Shown piece after piece: positions 24,616 to 32,859 of a stretch of 34,093 nucleotides of DNA. Numbering within the stretch: the first letter of the stretch is position 1; each line of letters opens with the position of its first letter. Both the position numbers and the translations under genes were made by a program. The stretch spans positions 1-34,093 of the forward strand of contig NZ_NIUB01000049.1 in the NCBI RefSeq assembly GCF_002197815.1, given 5' to 3'. Under the pieces are notes generated by a model, which ran no database searches, was not told the DNA's origin, and saw nothing but the letters and a program-made list of their open reading frames with translations. The DNA is from Pseudomonas oleovorans subsp. oleovorans (GTDB lineage: Bacteria > Pseudomonadota > Gammaproteobacteria > Pseudomonadales > Pseudomonadaceae).

Positions 24616-25764
24616 TCACGCCAGCAGTGCCGGTAGCTCCTTGTTCAGTGCCAGTTTCTCCTGCACGGCGGCGCCGGTCAGCGCATAACCGAGCAGTGCT
24701 CCGGAAGCCTCGCGGCAAAGCGCCTTGATGTCGCTGCCGCTGCCTTCGACCGTCCATTCGCCCTGGCTGCCACGCGGTGGCGGTGAGACCACCAGCGGGC
24801 ATACCGGCGTCTTTACCGTCACCGGCATCGGCCCATAGCTGACCGCCGTCGGCTCACCAGCCAGGGTCTTGGCCAGCGCCCGGGCACAGGCCATCAGCGG
24901 CATGACGTAGAGCAGGTTGAGGCCGTCGACCTCGGCGCAGTCACCCAGGGCGTAGATATTGGCGTGCGAGGTGCGCAACTGGCGGTCGACCATCACGCCA
25001 CGGTTGATGTCGAGACCGGCTGCCGCAGCGAGCGCGGTGCGCGGACGCAGGCCCACAGCCGAGACCACCGCGTCGCACTGGATCAGGCTGCCGTCGGACA
25101 GCGAGGCCTGCAGCGCGTCCCCCTGGCGGTCAAGACTCGCCAGCACCGGGCCGAGATGGAAACGTACGCCCAGCCCCTCCAGACCGGCTTGTACGGCAGA
25201 GGCCACCGCCGAATGCAGCAGGCCGGGCATCACCTGCTCGCAGGGTGCCAGCAGCTCTACCTCATAGCCGCCGGCACTGAGGTCGTTGGCAAACTCGCAA
25301 CCAATCAGACCGGCGCCGAGAATCAGGACGCGACGCTTGCCGGCCACTGCGCTGCGAAAGCGCGCGTAGTCTTCCAGGTCATTGATCGGGAACAGCGCAT
25401 CCTGGGCATCACCCTCTACCGGGACGCGAATAGGCTCGGCGCCCCAGGCCAGTACCAGGTCGCGGTACGGCACGGCTTCCTCACCGATCCACAAGCGTTT
25501 GTGGCCGGGGTCGATTCCGGTGATACGGGTATGGGTGCGAATTTCCGCGTTGAGCTGCTCAGCCATGGCGCCCGCCTCGGCCATGACCAGGCCATCGGCC
25601 TCCTTGTGCTTGCCGAAGCCGGTGGACAGCATCGGCTTGGAGTAGGAGCGGCCATCGTCAGCGGTGATCAGTAGCAGAGGCGTCTGCGCGTCGAGCTTGC
25701 GCCACTCCTTGGCCAGGTTGTAGCCGGCCAGACCGGTACCGACGATGACGACGGGTGCACTCAT
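24616..25764 (-). CDS. rubB: Rubredoxin-NAD(+) reductase
   Basis: A flavoprotein that passes electrons from NADH to rubredoxin, which then serves alkane hydroxylase or oxidative-stress reactions. The 382 residues have two Rossmann motifs: FAD-binding GTGLAG (8-13) and NAD-binding GAGLIGCEFAND (about 150). The NIYALGDCAEVDGLNLLYVMP segment binds the flavin tail. The sequence follows P. aeruginosa RubB closely, as I recall it. ATG 25764 has AGGAAAGAGCGC before it; the upstream open frame is not conserved. No rubredoxin gene is adjacent, although in P. aeruginosa rubA1-rubA2 sit directly upstream. Here the upstream neighbour is a broken membrane-protein gene. Confidence 0.95.
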   Translation of the reverse strand: MSAPVVIVGTGLAGYNLAKEWRKLDAQTPLLLITADDGRSYSKPMLSTGFGKHKEADGLVMAEAGAMAEQLNAEIRTHTRITGIDPGHKRLWIGEEAVPYRDLVLAWGAEPIRVPVEGDAQDALFPINDLEDYARFRSAVAGKRRVLILGAGLIGCEFANDLSAGGYEVELLAPCEQVMPGLLHSAVASAVQAGLEGLGVRFHLGPVLASLDRQGDALQASLSDGSLIQCDAVVSAVGLRPRTALAAAAGLDINRGVMVDRQLRTSHANIYALGDCAEVDGLNLLYVMPLMACARALAKTLAGEPTAVSYGPMPVTVKTPVCPLVVSPPPRGSQGEWTVEGSGSDIKALCREASGALLGYALTGAAVQEKLALNKELPALLA

Positions 25765-25887
25765 GCGCTCTTTCCTCACGATGAAAACGACGCGACGACC
25801 CACCGGCCGCCGCCCCAGATAGCGGGATGACACCCTACTGGATCAGGTACGCGCTGGCCAGATGAGGTTCAGTCAGCCATTCGCAGG

Positions 25888-26423
25888 TTAGGGGAAAGAT
25901 GCAATGCGCGAATCAGAGCCTACGCGCAGGCCGACTTGCTCCTGCTTGAGCTTGCTGCGCTCGGCGATGGCGCTGTTGCTGTCGAGCCCATAGCGGGTCT
26001 GGGTGTAGTACAGGCTGGTGCTGATCGGCAGGTTGTTGATGCCCTTGTTCCACAGCACGGTCAGCTCGCCGTAAGGATTGACCTTGTCCTTGAGGTCCAC
26101 GGAGTCGCTGTCGCCATCGACCTTCAGGCGCGCTTCGGAATTGATCGAGTAGAGCGCACCCACCTCCAGGCGCAGGGTGTAGTCCGGCGTCAGGTAGTTG
26201 TAGCCGAGCCCGGCCTTGGCGAAGGGCGACTTGCTGATCAGCTTGACGTTGATTGAGGCGCTCCTTGTCGCTTTCATCGTCCACGGTGAGCTTGTACTGG
26301 TTGTGCGAAGCGATGACACCGAAGGTCGAGATCGGGTCGGTGACCGAATCTGCATAGGCCTGCGAGGCGCCCGCCAGGCACAGGGCGAGTGTTGCTTTGG
26401 GGGGTTATCCTGGACAGCTGCAT
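25888..26423 (-). pseudogene. Frameshifted outer-membrane beta-barrel protein
   Basis: Three pieces of one protein lie in different frames. From ATG 26423 the first codons MQLSRI run into a 6-G run (26399-26404, + strand). After a shift there, the frame gives a good signal peptide end and mature start: KATLALCLAGASQAYADSVT, then FGVIASHNQYKLTVDDESDKERLN. A second shift near 26250 leads into NVKLISKSPFAKAGLGYNYL and alternating strand-like segments (LRLEVGALYSINSEARLKVD, PYGELTVLWN, TSLYYTQTRYGLDSN) that look like a small porin or OmpW-like barrel. It ends in SRIASFP rather than the usual C-terminal aromatic strand. Either it is a decayed gene or the shifts include read errors at the homopolymer. 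The exact family is not recognised. Confidence 0.75.
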
Positions 26424-26672
26424 GACGATTTCCTTGGCAATGAGTGGATAACGCCGCCCACCGGGAGGTGGGACGCAAGTACCTAGACTGCCTCTGCCAG
26501 GAGGGATTCGACTAAACAGACGAACGGCAATATCCCTTGCCGCACAAGGGTTTGCGGGGGTTACCAGGAGCGAAACTGACCGGTCGATCATAAGCGAAAC
26601 GCTGACTTCGACACAGGCCAGAGGGTATGCGGCCTGAGCAGATAGCGAGCACCCGGCCAGCCACAGGAGAGA
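26424..26672. other. Intergenic stretch without a recognised gene
   Basis: About 250 bases between the start of the broken membrane-protein gene and the end of the CNNM gene. Short open frames here have no recognisable protein character. It probably contains the old promoter of the pseudogene. I see no clear promoter, terminator or repeat. Confidence 0.4.
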
Positions 26673-28013
26673 TCAATCCAGCTTGACCACTTTGGCCAGG
26701 ACCACCTTGGGCCCCTTCATCTTCTTGACGATGATGCGCAGGCCATCGGTTTCCAGCACCTCCTCTTCGTCAGGCATGCGCTTGAGAGTCTCGTAGATCA
26801 ACCCGGCCAACGTCTCGGCCTCGATATGGTCGAGGTCGACACCGAGCAGGCGCTCGACCTTGGCCAGCGGCGTGTCGCCGCGCACCAGCAGCTTGCCCGG
26901 CTGGTAGGCGAGAATGCCGCGCTCGGCCTTGCGGTGTTCGTCCTGAATATCACCGACCAGTGCTTCGAGCACGTCCTCCATGGTCAGGTAGCCAATCACC
27001 TTGCCGTCGGCCTCCTCGACCAGGGCGAAGTGCGCGCCGCCCTGACGGAACTGCTCGAGCAGCTGCGACAGCGGCATGTGCCGGCTGACCCGCTCCAGCG
27101 GGTGCATCAGATCCGCCAGCTTCAGCGCCGAGGGCAGCATCTCCAGCAGCGACAAGTGCAGCAGCAGGTCCTTGATATGCAGCACGCCGACGAACTCGCC
27201 CTTGCTCTCGTCGAAGATCGGGTAGCGGCTGTACTTGTGCCGGCGGAAGGTGGTGAACACCTGATCGAGGCTGGCGTTGAGTTCCAGGAAGACCAGGTCC
27301 TCGCGAGAGTTGGCCCAGTCCACCACCTCCAGCTCGCCCAGCTCGACTGCCGACGCCAGCACCCGCAGATCCTGGTCGTTGTCGCTGGTGGCACGGCTGG
27401 AATGCAGGATCAGCTTGAGCTCGTCGCGGCTGTAGTGATGCTCGTGGTGCGGCCCCGGCTCGCCCTGTCCGGCGATGCGCAGGATGGCGTTGGCACTGGC
27501 GTTGAGCACGAAGATCGCCGGGTACATCAGCCAGTAGAAGGCGTACAGCGGCGCTGCCGTCCACAGCGACAGCAGTTCCGGTTTACGAATCGCCCAGGAC
27601 TTGGGCGCCAGCTCGCCGATGACGATGTGCAGGTAGGAAATGATCGAGAACGCAGTGAAGAAGGCGATACCGTGAATCAGCTTGGGTGACTCTACGCCAA
27701 CCGCCACCAGCAGCGGTGTCAGCAGTTCGGCGAAGGCCGGCTCACCGACCCAGCCAAGCCCCAGCGAAGCCAGGGTGATGCCCAGCTGACAGGCCGAGAG
27801 GTAGGCGTCCATCTGGTTGTGTACGGTGCGCAGGATGTGTCCGCGCCAACCGTGGGCCTCGGCCAGGGCATCGACCTTGGTCGCGCGCAGGCGCACGATG
27901 GCGAACTCCGCGGCGACGAAGAAGCCGTTGAGCAGGACCAGAAACAGGGCGAACAGCATGAGGCCGAAATCGGCGAAGTAATCGGGAGCAGGAAGACTCG
28001 TGGAGGGGTCCAT
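26673..28013 (-). CDS. CNNM/CorC family membrane protein (hemolysin-like, DUF21-CBS)
   Basis: A 446-residue inner-membrane protein implicated, as a family, in magnesium/cobalt efflux or homeostasis; hemolysin is a historical name. The DUF21/CNNM transmembrane domain (about 14-205) begins LMLFALFLVLLNGFFVAAEFAIV and contains ISYLHIVIGELAPKSWAI. A pair of CBS domains (about 225-345; SRYPIFDESKGEFVGVLHIKDLL, FALVEEADGKVIGYLTMEDVLEALVGDI) is followed by a CorC/HlyC ligand-binding domain (about 365-446). It is encoded 62 bases after phoR on the same strand, so co-transcription with phoB-phoR is possible. A CNNM-type gene at this place is usual in Pseudomonas. Confidence 0.93.
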   Translation of the reverse strand: MDPSTSLPAPDYFADFGLMLFALFLVLLNGFFVAAEFAIVRLRATKVDALAEAHGWRGHILRTVHNQMDAYLSACQLGITLASLGLGWVGEPAFAELLTPLLVAVGVESPKLIHGIAFFTAFSIISYLHIVIGELAPKSWAIRKPELLSLWTAAPLYAFYWLMYPAIFVLNASANAILRIAGQGEPGPHHEHHYSRDELKLILHSSRATSDNDQDLRVLASAVELGELEVVDWANSREDLVFLELNASLDQVFTTFRRHKYSRYPIFDESKGEFVGVLHIKDLLLHLSLLEMLPSALKLADLMHPLERVSRHMPLSQLLEQFRQGGAHFALVEEADGKVIGYLTMEDVLEALVGDIQDEHRKAERGILAYQPGKLLVRGDTPLAKVERLLGVDLDHIEAETLAGLIYETLKRMPDEEEVLETDGLRIIVKKMKGPKVVLAKVVKLD

Positions 28014-28075
28014 GAAGGTTCGGATTGGCCAAAGATAGCTAGAGGTTGGAGCTTCGCCGCGTCGAATGCAAGCAC

Positions 28076-29395
28076 TCAGCGCGCACGCTGCACCACCTGC
28101 GCCGGGGCGAAATGGCAGGTGAAAGTGCTGCCCTTGCCAGGAACGCTGCTGATCTCCAGATTGCCACGGTGACGCAGCAGCACATGCTTGACGATGGCCA
28201 GGCCCAGCCCGGTGCCACCGGTATTGCTGGCACGGCTCGAATCGACCCGGTAGAAGCGCTCGGTCAGGCGCGGCAAGTGCTTGGCCTCGATGCCCATACC
28301 GGTATCGCTGACCGACAGGTATGCGCCCTTCTCGTCAGACCACCAGCGAATACGGATATCGCCTCCGGCCGGGGTGTACTTCACGGCATTGAACACCAGG
28401 TTGGAGAAGGCGCTGCGCAGCTCGGCTTCACTGCCCTTGAGCTGCAGATGTGGATCGGCCTCCAGGCTGATGCGATGCTGTTGCTCACCAGACAATGCCT
28501 GGGCGTCGTTCTTGATCGACAGCAGCATCAGATCGACTGCCACCGGCAGGTTGTCCGACGGGTAATCGGTGGCTTCCAGCTTGGCTAACAGGAGCAGATC
28601 GTTGAGCAGGGTCTGCATGCGCGCCCCCTGTTGCTGCATCTGCTGCAATGCGCGCAGCCAGCGCGGATTGACCGCCTCGACGTTATCCAGAAGCGTCTCC
28701 AGATAACCGGCGATCACCGTCAACGGCGTACGCAGCTCATGGGAGACGTTGGCGACGAAATCCTTGCGCATCTGCTCCAGCTGATACAGACGGGTAACGT
28801 CACGCACCAGCAACAGGTGCTCGCGATTGCCGTAGCGGGTGATATGGAACTGCAAGCGGCGGCGATCGTTGATCGGTGAAGGAATCTCCAGCGCATCGGC
28901 ATAGTTGCCACGCTCGAAGTAGTCCTTGAAACGCGGGTCGCGTACCAGGTTGGCCAACTGTTGACCGCTGTCTTGCGGGGTTTTCAGGCCCAGCAGCGTC
29001 TCGGCTGCGCGGTTCCACCATTCCAGGTTGCCCTGGCTGTCGAGCATCACCACGGCATCCTTGAGGGCGGCAGTGGACTCCTGCACGCGGTCGATCACCG
29101 CCTGCAGGCGGCCACGCGCCTTCTGGTTGCGGCGTTGCAGGTGGTAGATGCTGTCGAACACCTCGCCCCACAGGCCGTAACCATCCGGCGGTGGCTCGTC
29201 GGGTTTATGCTCACGCAGCCATTTGTGCAGGCGCAGCAGCTGGCTGAGGGTCCAGCCCAGATGAATGGCCAGACCGCAGGCCAGCACCCAGGCATATTCA
29301 CCGGTGATGAAACCGAGCAGCAGGCAGGCGCCAACCAGCAGCAACAGGCGGCGCACCACGGCGCCACGCCAGTCTTGATTCACGATGGAGCGCAT
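28076..29395 (-). CDS. phoR: Phosphate regulon sensor histidine kinase PhoR
   Basis: Senses phosphate limitation together with the Pst transporter and PhoU, and phosphorylates PhoB. The 439 residues have two N-terminal membrane segments (about 16-50), a PAS domain (about 95-200, LDSQGNLEWWNRAAETLLGL), the dimerisation/phosphoacceptor domain with His219 in NVSHELRTPLT, and an ATPase domain with N box FSNLVFNAVKY, G1 DTGMGI and G2 GGTGLGLAI. The start is ATG 29395 with AAGG almost touching it; a GTG four codons later is an alternative. It follows phoB by 42 bases, as one operon. All catalytic motifs are intact. Confidence 0.96.
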   Translation of the reverse strand: MRSIVNQDWRGAVVRRLLLLVGACLLLGFITGEYAWVLACGLAIHLGWTLSQLLRLHKWLREHKPDEPPPDGYGLWGEVFDSIYHLQRRNQKARGRLQAVIDRVQESTAALKDAVVMLDSQGNLEWWNRAAETLLGLKTPQDSGQQLANLVRDPRFKDYFERGNYADALEIPSPINDRRRLQFHITRYGNREHLLLVRDVTRLYQLEQMRKDFVANVSHELRTPLTVIAGYLETLLDNVEAVNPRWLRALQQMQQQGARMQTLLNDLLLLAKLEATDYPSDNLPVAVDLMLLSIKNDAQALSGEQQHRISLEADPHLQLKGSEAELRSAFSNLVFNAVKYTPAGGDIRIRWWSDEKGAYLSVSDTGMGIEAKHLPRLTERFYRVDSSRASNTGGTGLGLAIVKHVLLRHRGNLEISSVPGKGSTFTCHFAPAQVVQRAR

Positions 29396-29437
29396 CCTTG
29401 TCAGAAGAACGTGGGCGCAGAAACACCGCGCTAGCGA

Positions 29438-30127
<690 letters not shown>

Positions 30128-30177
30128 GGTCCTGCCTCGGTTCGTTCAACTGTCTGCGCGCATTAGATAACGGAATT

Positions 30178-30195
30178 ATTGCAGGTATGTGACAC
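30178..30195 (-). promoter_or_regulatory. Candidate Pho box upstream of phoB
   Basis: On the - strand, GTGTCAC-ATAC-CTGCAAT fits the 7-4-7 Pho box layout (CTGTCAT repeats): 5 of 7 in each half, with an A/T-rich spacer. It lies 51-68 bases before the phoB ATG, in the place expected for PhoB autoregulation. Confidence 0.6.
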
Positions 30196-30232
30196 GGAGT
30201 TATCGGCTGCCGACATGGCCGCAAAAAACACC

Positions 30233-30260
30233 GAACATTTCCGCCGCGGGCCTCGTCTAA
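30233..30260 (+). promoter_or_regulatory. Candidate ECF-sigma (AlgU/RpoE-type) promoter for the COG4315 gene
   Basis: GAACAT at 30233-30238, a 17-base spacer and TCTAA at 30256-30260. This resembles the AlgU/RpoE consensus GAACTT-N16/17-TCTGA with one change in each box. A start near 30267 would leave a leader of about 160 bases before ATG 30427. Confidence 0.45.
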
Positions 30261-30266
30261 ACTGAT

Positions 30267-30426
30267 TGAGGCTGCCGCCAATCCGGGGCGGCCTGGAGCC
30301 TGGCACAGGACCCCATAGGCACTTATGGGCGTTCGTGGCTCCTTCCGTCCTGTATCGCTGTGACCTCCAGTCGTGATCCCAGCTGCCGCCAGGCTGTCGC
30401 TGTTCATTCCGAGGAGAGGCTAAAAA
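30267..30426 (+). other. Long 5' leader of the COG4315 gene
   Basis: About 160 bases with no gene. It can form a small hairpin (CCCATA...TATGGG, 30310-30328) and several GC-rich pairings, then ends in the strong GAGGAGAGG ribosome binding site and a run of A before the ATG. A regulatory leader is possible, but no known riboswitch is recognised. Confidence 0.35.
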
Positions 30427-30813
30427 ATGAGAAGAATTACCCCCCGATTAGTCCCGCTGCTCGCCAGTGCCCTGCTGAGCTGGCCCCTGCTGGGCCTGGC
30501 GGCCGAACCGGCGATGGAGAAGGACGGCATGCTGGTGGATGCCAAGGGCATGACGCTCTACACCTACGACAAGGACGCCGCGGGCGTATCCAACTGCACG
30601 GGCCAGTGCGCGCAGAACTGGCCGCCACTGAAGGCTGAGGCCGGGGCCAAGGCCGAAGGCGAGTGGAGCCTGGTCAAGCGCGACGACGGCTCCCTGCAGT
30701 GGGCCTATGACAAGAAGCCGCTGTACACCTTCATCAACGACAAGCAGCCCGGTGAGGTCACGGGCGATGGCAAGATGGGTGTCTGGCACGTCGCCAAGCC
30801 GGAAGCCTACTAA
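30427..30813 (+). CDS. COG4315 periplasmic protein with Yx(F/W/Y)xxD repeats
   Basis: A 128-residue secreted protein. The signal peptide (about 1-26, LLASALLSWPLLGLAA) has no lipobox Cys in this copy, so it should be a soluble periplasmic protein rather than a lipoprotein, although the family is named as lipoproteins. Two tandem copies of the motif are visible: LYTYDKD...NCTGQCAQNWPPL and YDKKPLYTFINDKQPGEVTGDG. The Cys pair in NCTGQC may form a disulfide. The function of this family is unknown; in several bacteria it lies near ECF sigma systems. The ribosome binding site GAGGAGAGG is very strong. The end converges on ubiA. Confidence 0.9.
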   Translation: MRRITPRLVPLLASALLSWPLLGLAAEPAMEKDGMLVDAKGMTLYTYDKDAAGVSNCTGQCAQNWPPLKAEAGAKAEGEWSLVKRDDGSLQWAYDKKPLYTFINDKQPGEVTGDGKMGVWHVAKPEAY

Positions 30814-30829
30814 TCCCCCATCATTCCAG

Positions 30830-30855
30830 GCGCTGCGCTGGTTTCAGCGCAGCGC
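30830..30855. terminator. Convergent terminator overlapping the ubiA 3' end
   Basis: GCGCTGCGCTG-GTTT-CAGCGCAGCGC is a perfect 11-bp stem with a 4-base loop between the COG4315 gene and ubiA. Its right arm is the last codons of ubiA and its loop contains part of the ubiA stop codon. There is no T run on either side. It probably ends or insulates both transcripts. Confidence 0.6.
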
Positions 30856-31734
30856 GTAGTCGGCGACCAGGCCGACGAAGATCGCCAGCCCCGCCCAGTG
30901 GTTGTGCAGGAAGGCCTTGAAGCACGCCTGCGGGTCGCGGGCGCGGGTGGCGTGGTATTCCCAGGCGAAGCAGGCCGCCGCCACCAGCAGACCGAGGTGG
31001 AAGCAGACCCCCAGCTCGAAACGTGCGCCAGCCAGCAGCAGGCAGAGCAGCGCCAGCCCCTGCAGGATAGCGATGATCAGGCGGTCTGCGTCGCCGAAGA
31101 GGATGGCGGTGGATTTCACCCCGATCTTCAGATCGTCCTCACGGTCAGCCATGGCGTAGTAGGTGTCGTAGGCCACGGTCCACAGCAGGTTGGCGATGTA
31201 CAGCAGCCAGGCTTCAGGTGGCAGGCTGCCGGTCTCGGCGGTGAAGGCCATCGGCATGCCCCAGGAGAATGCCGCGCCGAGCACCACCTGCGGGTAGAAG
31301 GTGTAGCGCTTCATGAAGGGGTAGCAGGCAGCCAGGGCCAGGCCGCCGAAAGACAGCCAGATGGTGGTGGCATTGGTGAACAGCACCAGCACGAAACTCA
31401 TCGCCACCAGCACGGTGAACAGCACCAGCGCCTCGCGCGGCTTGATCTTGCCGCTGGCCAGCGGACGCGCCCTGGTGCGGCTGACGTGACCGTCGAAGTT
31501 GCGGTCGGCGTAGTCGTTGATCACGCAACCGGCGGCGCGCATCAGGATCACGCCAACGACGAAGATGAACAGGTTCTTCGCGCTCGGCACGCCTTCGGCA
31601 GCCACCCACAGCGCCCACAAGGTCGGCCACAACAGCAGATAGATGCCGATGGGCTTGTCCAGGCGCATCAGCTGAATGAAGTCCCAGGCGCGCGGGTGCA
31701 GGCGGGTGGTCGATTGCAGCAGGCGGGTGTACAT
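30844..31734 (-). CDS. ubiA: 4-hydroxybenzoate octaprenyltransferase
   Basis: An integral membrane prenyltransferase that attaches the polyprenyl tail to 4-hydroxybenzoate, the second step of ubiquinone synthesis. The 296 residues are the Pseudomonas length. There are about eight or nine membrane segments. The two Mg-binding aspartate motifs are present: NDYADRNFD (73-81) and, later, YDTYYAMADREDD. The frame is open far upstream (to 32157), but ATG 31734, with GGAG 8 bases before it and the conserved MYTRLLQ start, is the real one. Its partner ubiC lies 223 bases upstream on the same strand; the gap, holding a repeat, is unusually long. Confidence 0.95.
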   Translation of the reverse strand: MYTRLLQSTTRLHPRAWDFIQLMRLDKPIGIYLLLWPTLWALWVAAEGVPSAKNLFIFVVGVILMRAAGCVINDYADRNFDGHVSRTRARPLASGKIKPREALVLFTVLVAMSFVLVLFTNATTIWLSFGGLALAACYPFMKRYTFYPQVVLGAAFSWGMPMAFTAETGSLPPEAWLLYIANLLWTVAYDTYYAMADREDDLKIGVKSTAILFGDADRLIIAILQGLALLCLLLAGARFELGVCFHLGLLVAAACFAWEYHATRARDPQACFKAFLHNHWAGLAIFVGLVADYALR

Positions 31735-31833
31735 CAAAGCGTCTCCGTGCAGGTTGCGCGGATTATACGAGGAAGCGTGTGTGGGAGGCGCTTTAGCGTC
31801 GATGCTCACCGCCACAAGCGGTTCAACGCGTAG

Positions 31834-31905
31834 GGCGTACTCGGCTTTGGCTTCCTGCGTCGCTCTACCTCCTGCATCCATGCAGTCGTCGCGAAGCAGT
31901 ACGCC
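31834..31905. repeat. 72-bp inverted-repeat-bounded element between ubiC and ubiA
   Basis: Bounded by GGCGTACT (31834-31841) and its reverse complement AGTACGCC (31898-31905), with an inner palindrome CTGCATCCATGCAG (31872-31885). It has the look of a small dispersed intergenic element. Only one copy is in this window. Confidence 0.5.
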
Positions 31906-31957
31906 ATGGTCTGACAGACAACAGGGATAGCCTGAGTAGGCAATGGTAGTGCGAACA

Positions 31958-32509
31958 CTACGCCTCGATACCCGCCGCCTGCCAAAAGGCCGGCAGAAAC
32001 ACCTCGGCCACCAATACACCAAGCGCCCCCCGGCTGAAGCACGAGCGCCGCGCCCACAGGCGCTCTTCGCGCACCTCCTGCGGCAGCCAGGCTGCCGGAT
32101 AGCGGCAGGCCTGCAACTCGCCGCGATCGAAGGCCCGGTCACTGAACAGCAGCTCACCCAGCGAGCGACTGCCCAGCTCCGCCAGATTCAGCCCGGAACC
32201 CTCCAGCACGCTGCGCGCGGCAACGCTACGGGCGAACACCCAGGGCTGCCCATGACCGCGCAGGTACACCTCGCGCACCCAGCCCTGGCTGCCATCGGCC
32301 ACGCCGAGCACTGCGCACTCATCGCTACGCAGGCGCTGCCAGCCTTCCTGCAACGGCGTTACCGAAAAGCCGTCAGCGGACAGCGCGGTCAGGCGCCGGG
32401 TCAGCGAATCCTCGTTGAACAGCCAGTCGCGCACACCGGCACAAGGCTGCGGATGCAGCTGGGCATTGGTCAGCCAGCGCGGCGGATGGGCGAGAGCGGC
32501 GTGAGGCAC
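31958..32509 (-). CDS. ubiC: Chorismate--pyruvate lyase
   Basis: Splits chorismate into 4-hydroxybenzoate and pyruvate, the first committed step of ubiquinone synthesis; the product is the substrate of UbiA. The 183 residues fit. Conserved UbiC segments: WLFNEDSLTRRL near the N-terminus, VREVYLRGHGQPWVFARSV in the middle (active-site Arg region), LGSRSLGELLF, and AEVFLPAFW at the end. The start is GTG 32509; no Shine-Dalgarno is apparent, so the exact start is not firm, but the N-terminus resembles other pseudomonad UbiC in length. Confidence 0.93.
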   Translation of the reverse strand: MPHAALAHPPRWLTNAQLHPQPCAGVRDWLFNEDSLTRRLTALSADGFSVTPLQEGWQRLRSDECAVLGVADGSQGWVREVYLRGHGQPWVFARSVAARSVLEGSGLNLAELGSRSLGELLFSDRAFDRGELQACRYPAAWLPQEVREERLWARRSCFSRGALGVLVAEVFLPAFWQAAGIEA

Positions 32510-32697
32510 GGAGAGAAATCACCACAGATCGAAAGCGCGCGAGTCTAGCACGGCGTGGCAGGCGCTTTGAGAGCGGGACATGAGCTGCAGGGGCGTAGGG
32601 AGGGCCGGGCGGCGATCCGCTTCAGCCCGCCAACGACAATCCGCGTGGGCTAAAGCCCACCCTACAAGGCCTAACTAATAGGAAGCGGACGGCCTAC
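32510..32697. other. Intergenic stretch with a short palindromic repeat
   Basis: No gene. It holds the palindrome GTGGGCTAAAGCCCAC (32645-32660) followed by CCTACA, a wording common as a dispersed intergenic repeat in pseudomonads. It separates the ubiC start from the IS remnant. Confidence 0.5.
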
Positions 32698-32850
32698 TCA
32701 GGCCCGTAGATACCGTCTTGAAGCTCGCCTCGCAATAGCGAGTGTCGGATCAAAAGGCTGACCAGATTCCAGCACGCCATAAGCGATACACAGCAGCTTA
32801 CGCATAGCGCGCAGGCGATCTGCTTGCCGGCTTTGCCCTTGGCTTTCATG
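32698..32850 (-). pseudogene. IS110-type transposase, C-terminal remnant
   Basis: On the - strand the tail of an IS110/IS116-type transposase is recognisable: MKAKGKAGKQIACA, then, after a one-base shift, LMRKLLCIAYGVLESGQPFD and a stop at 32698-32700. The (A/L)MRKLL..AYGVL..G.PFD pattern is the conserved end of this family. The rest of the protein is absent: the sequence passes directly into fliP-like coding sequence on the other strand near 32850. The element is therefore dead and truncated. Confidence 0.75.
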
Positions 32851-32859
32851 CGTTCGCCC

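Noticed and set aside
31735..32157. 141-codon N-terminal extension of UbiA
   Set aside because: Reads antisense to nothing useful, crosses ubiC and a repeat, and UbiA proteins start at MYTRLLQ with a GGAG before ATG 31734.
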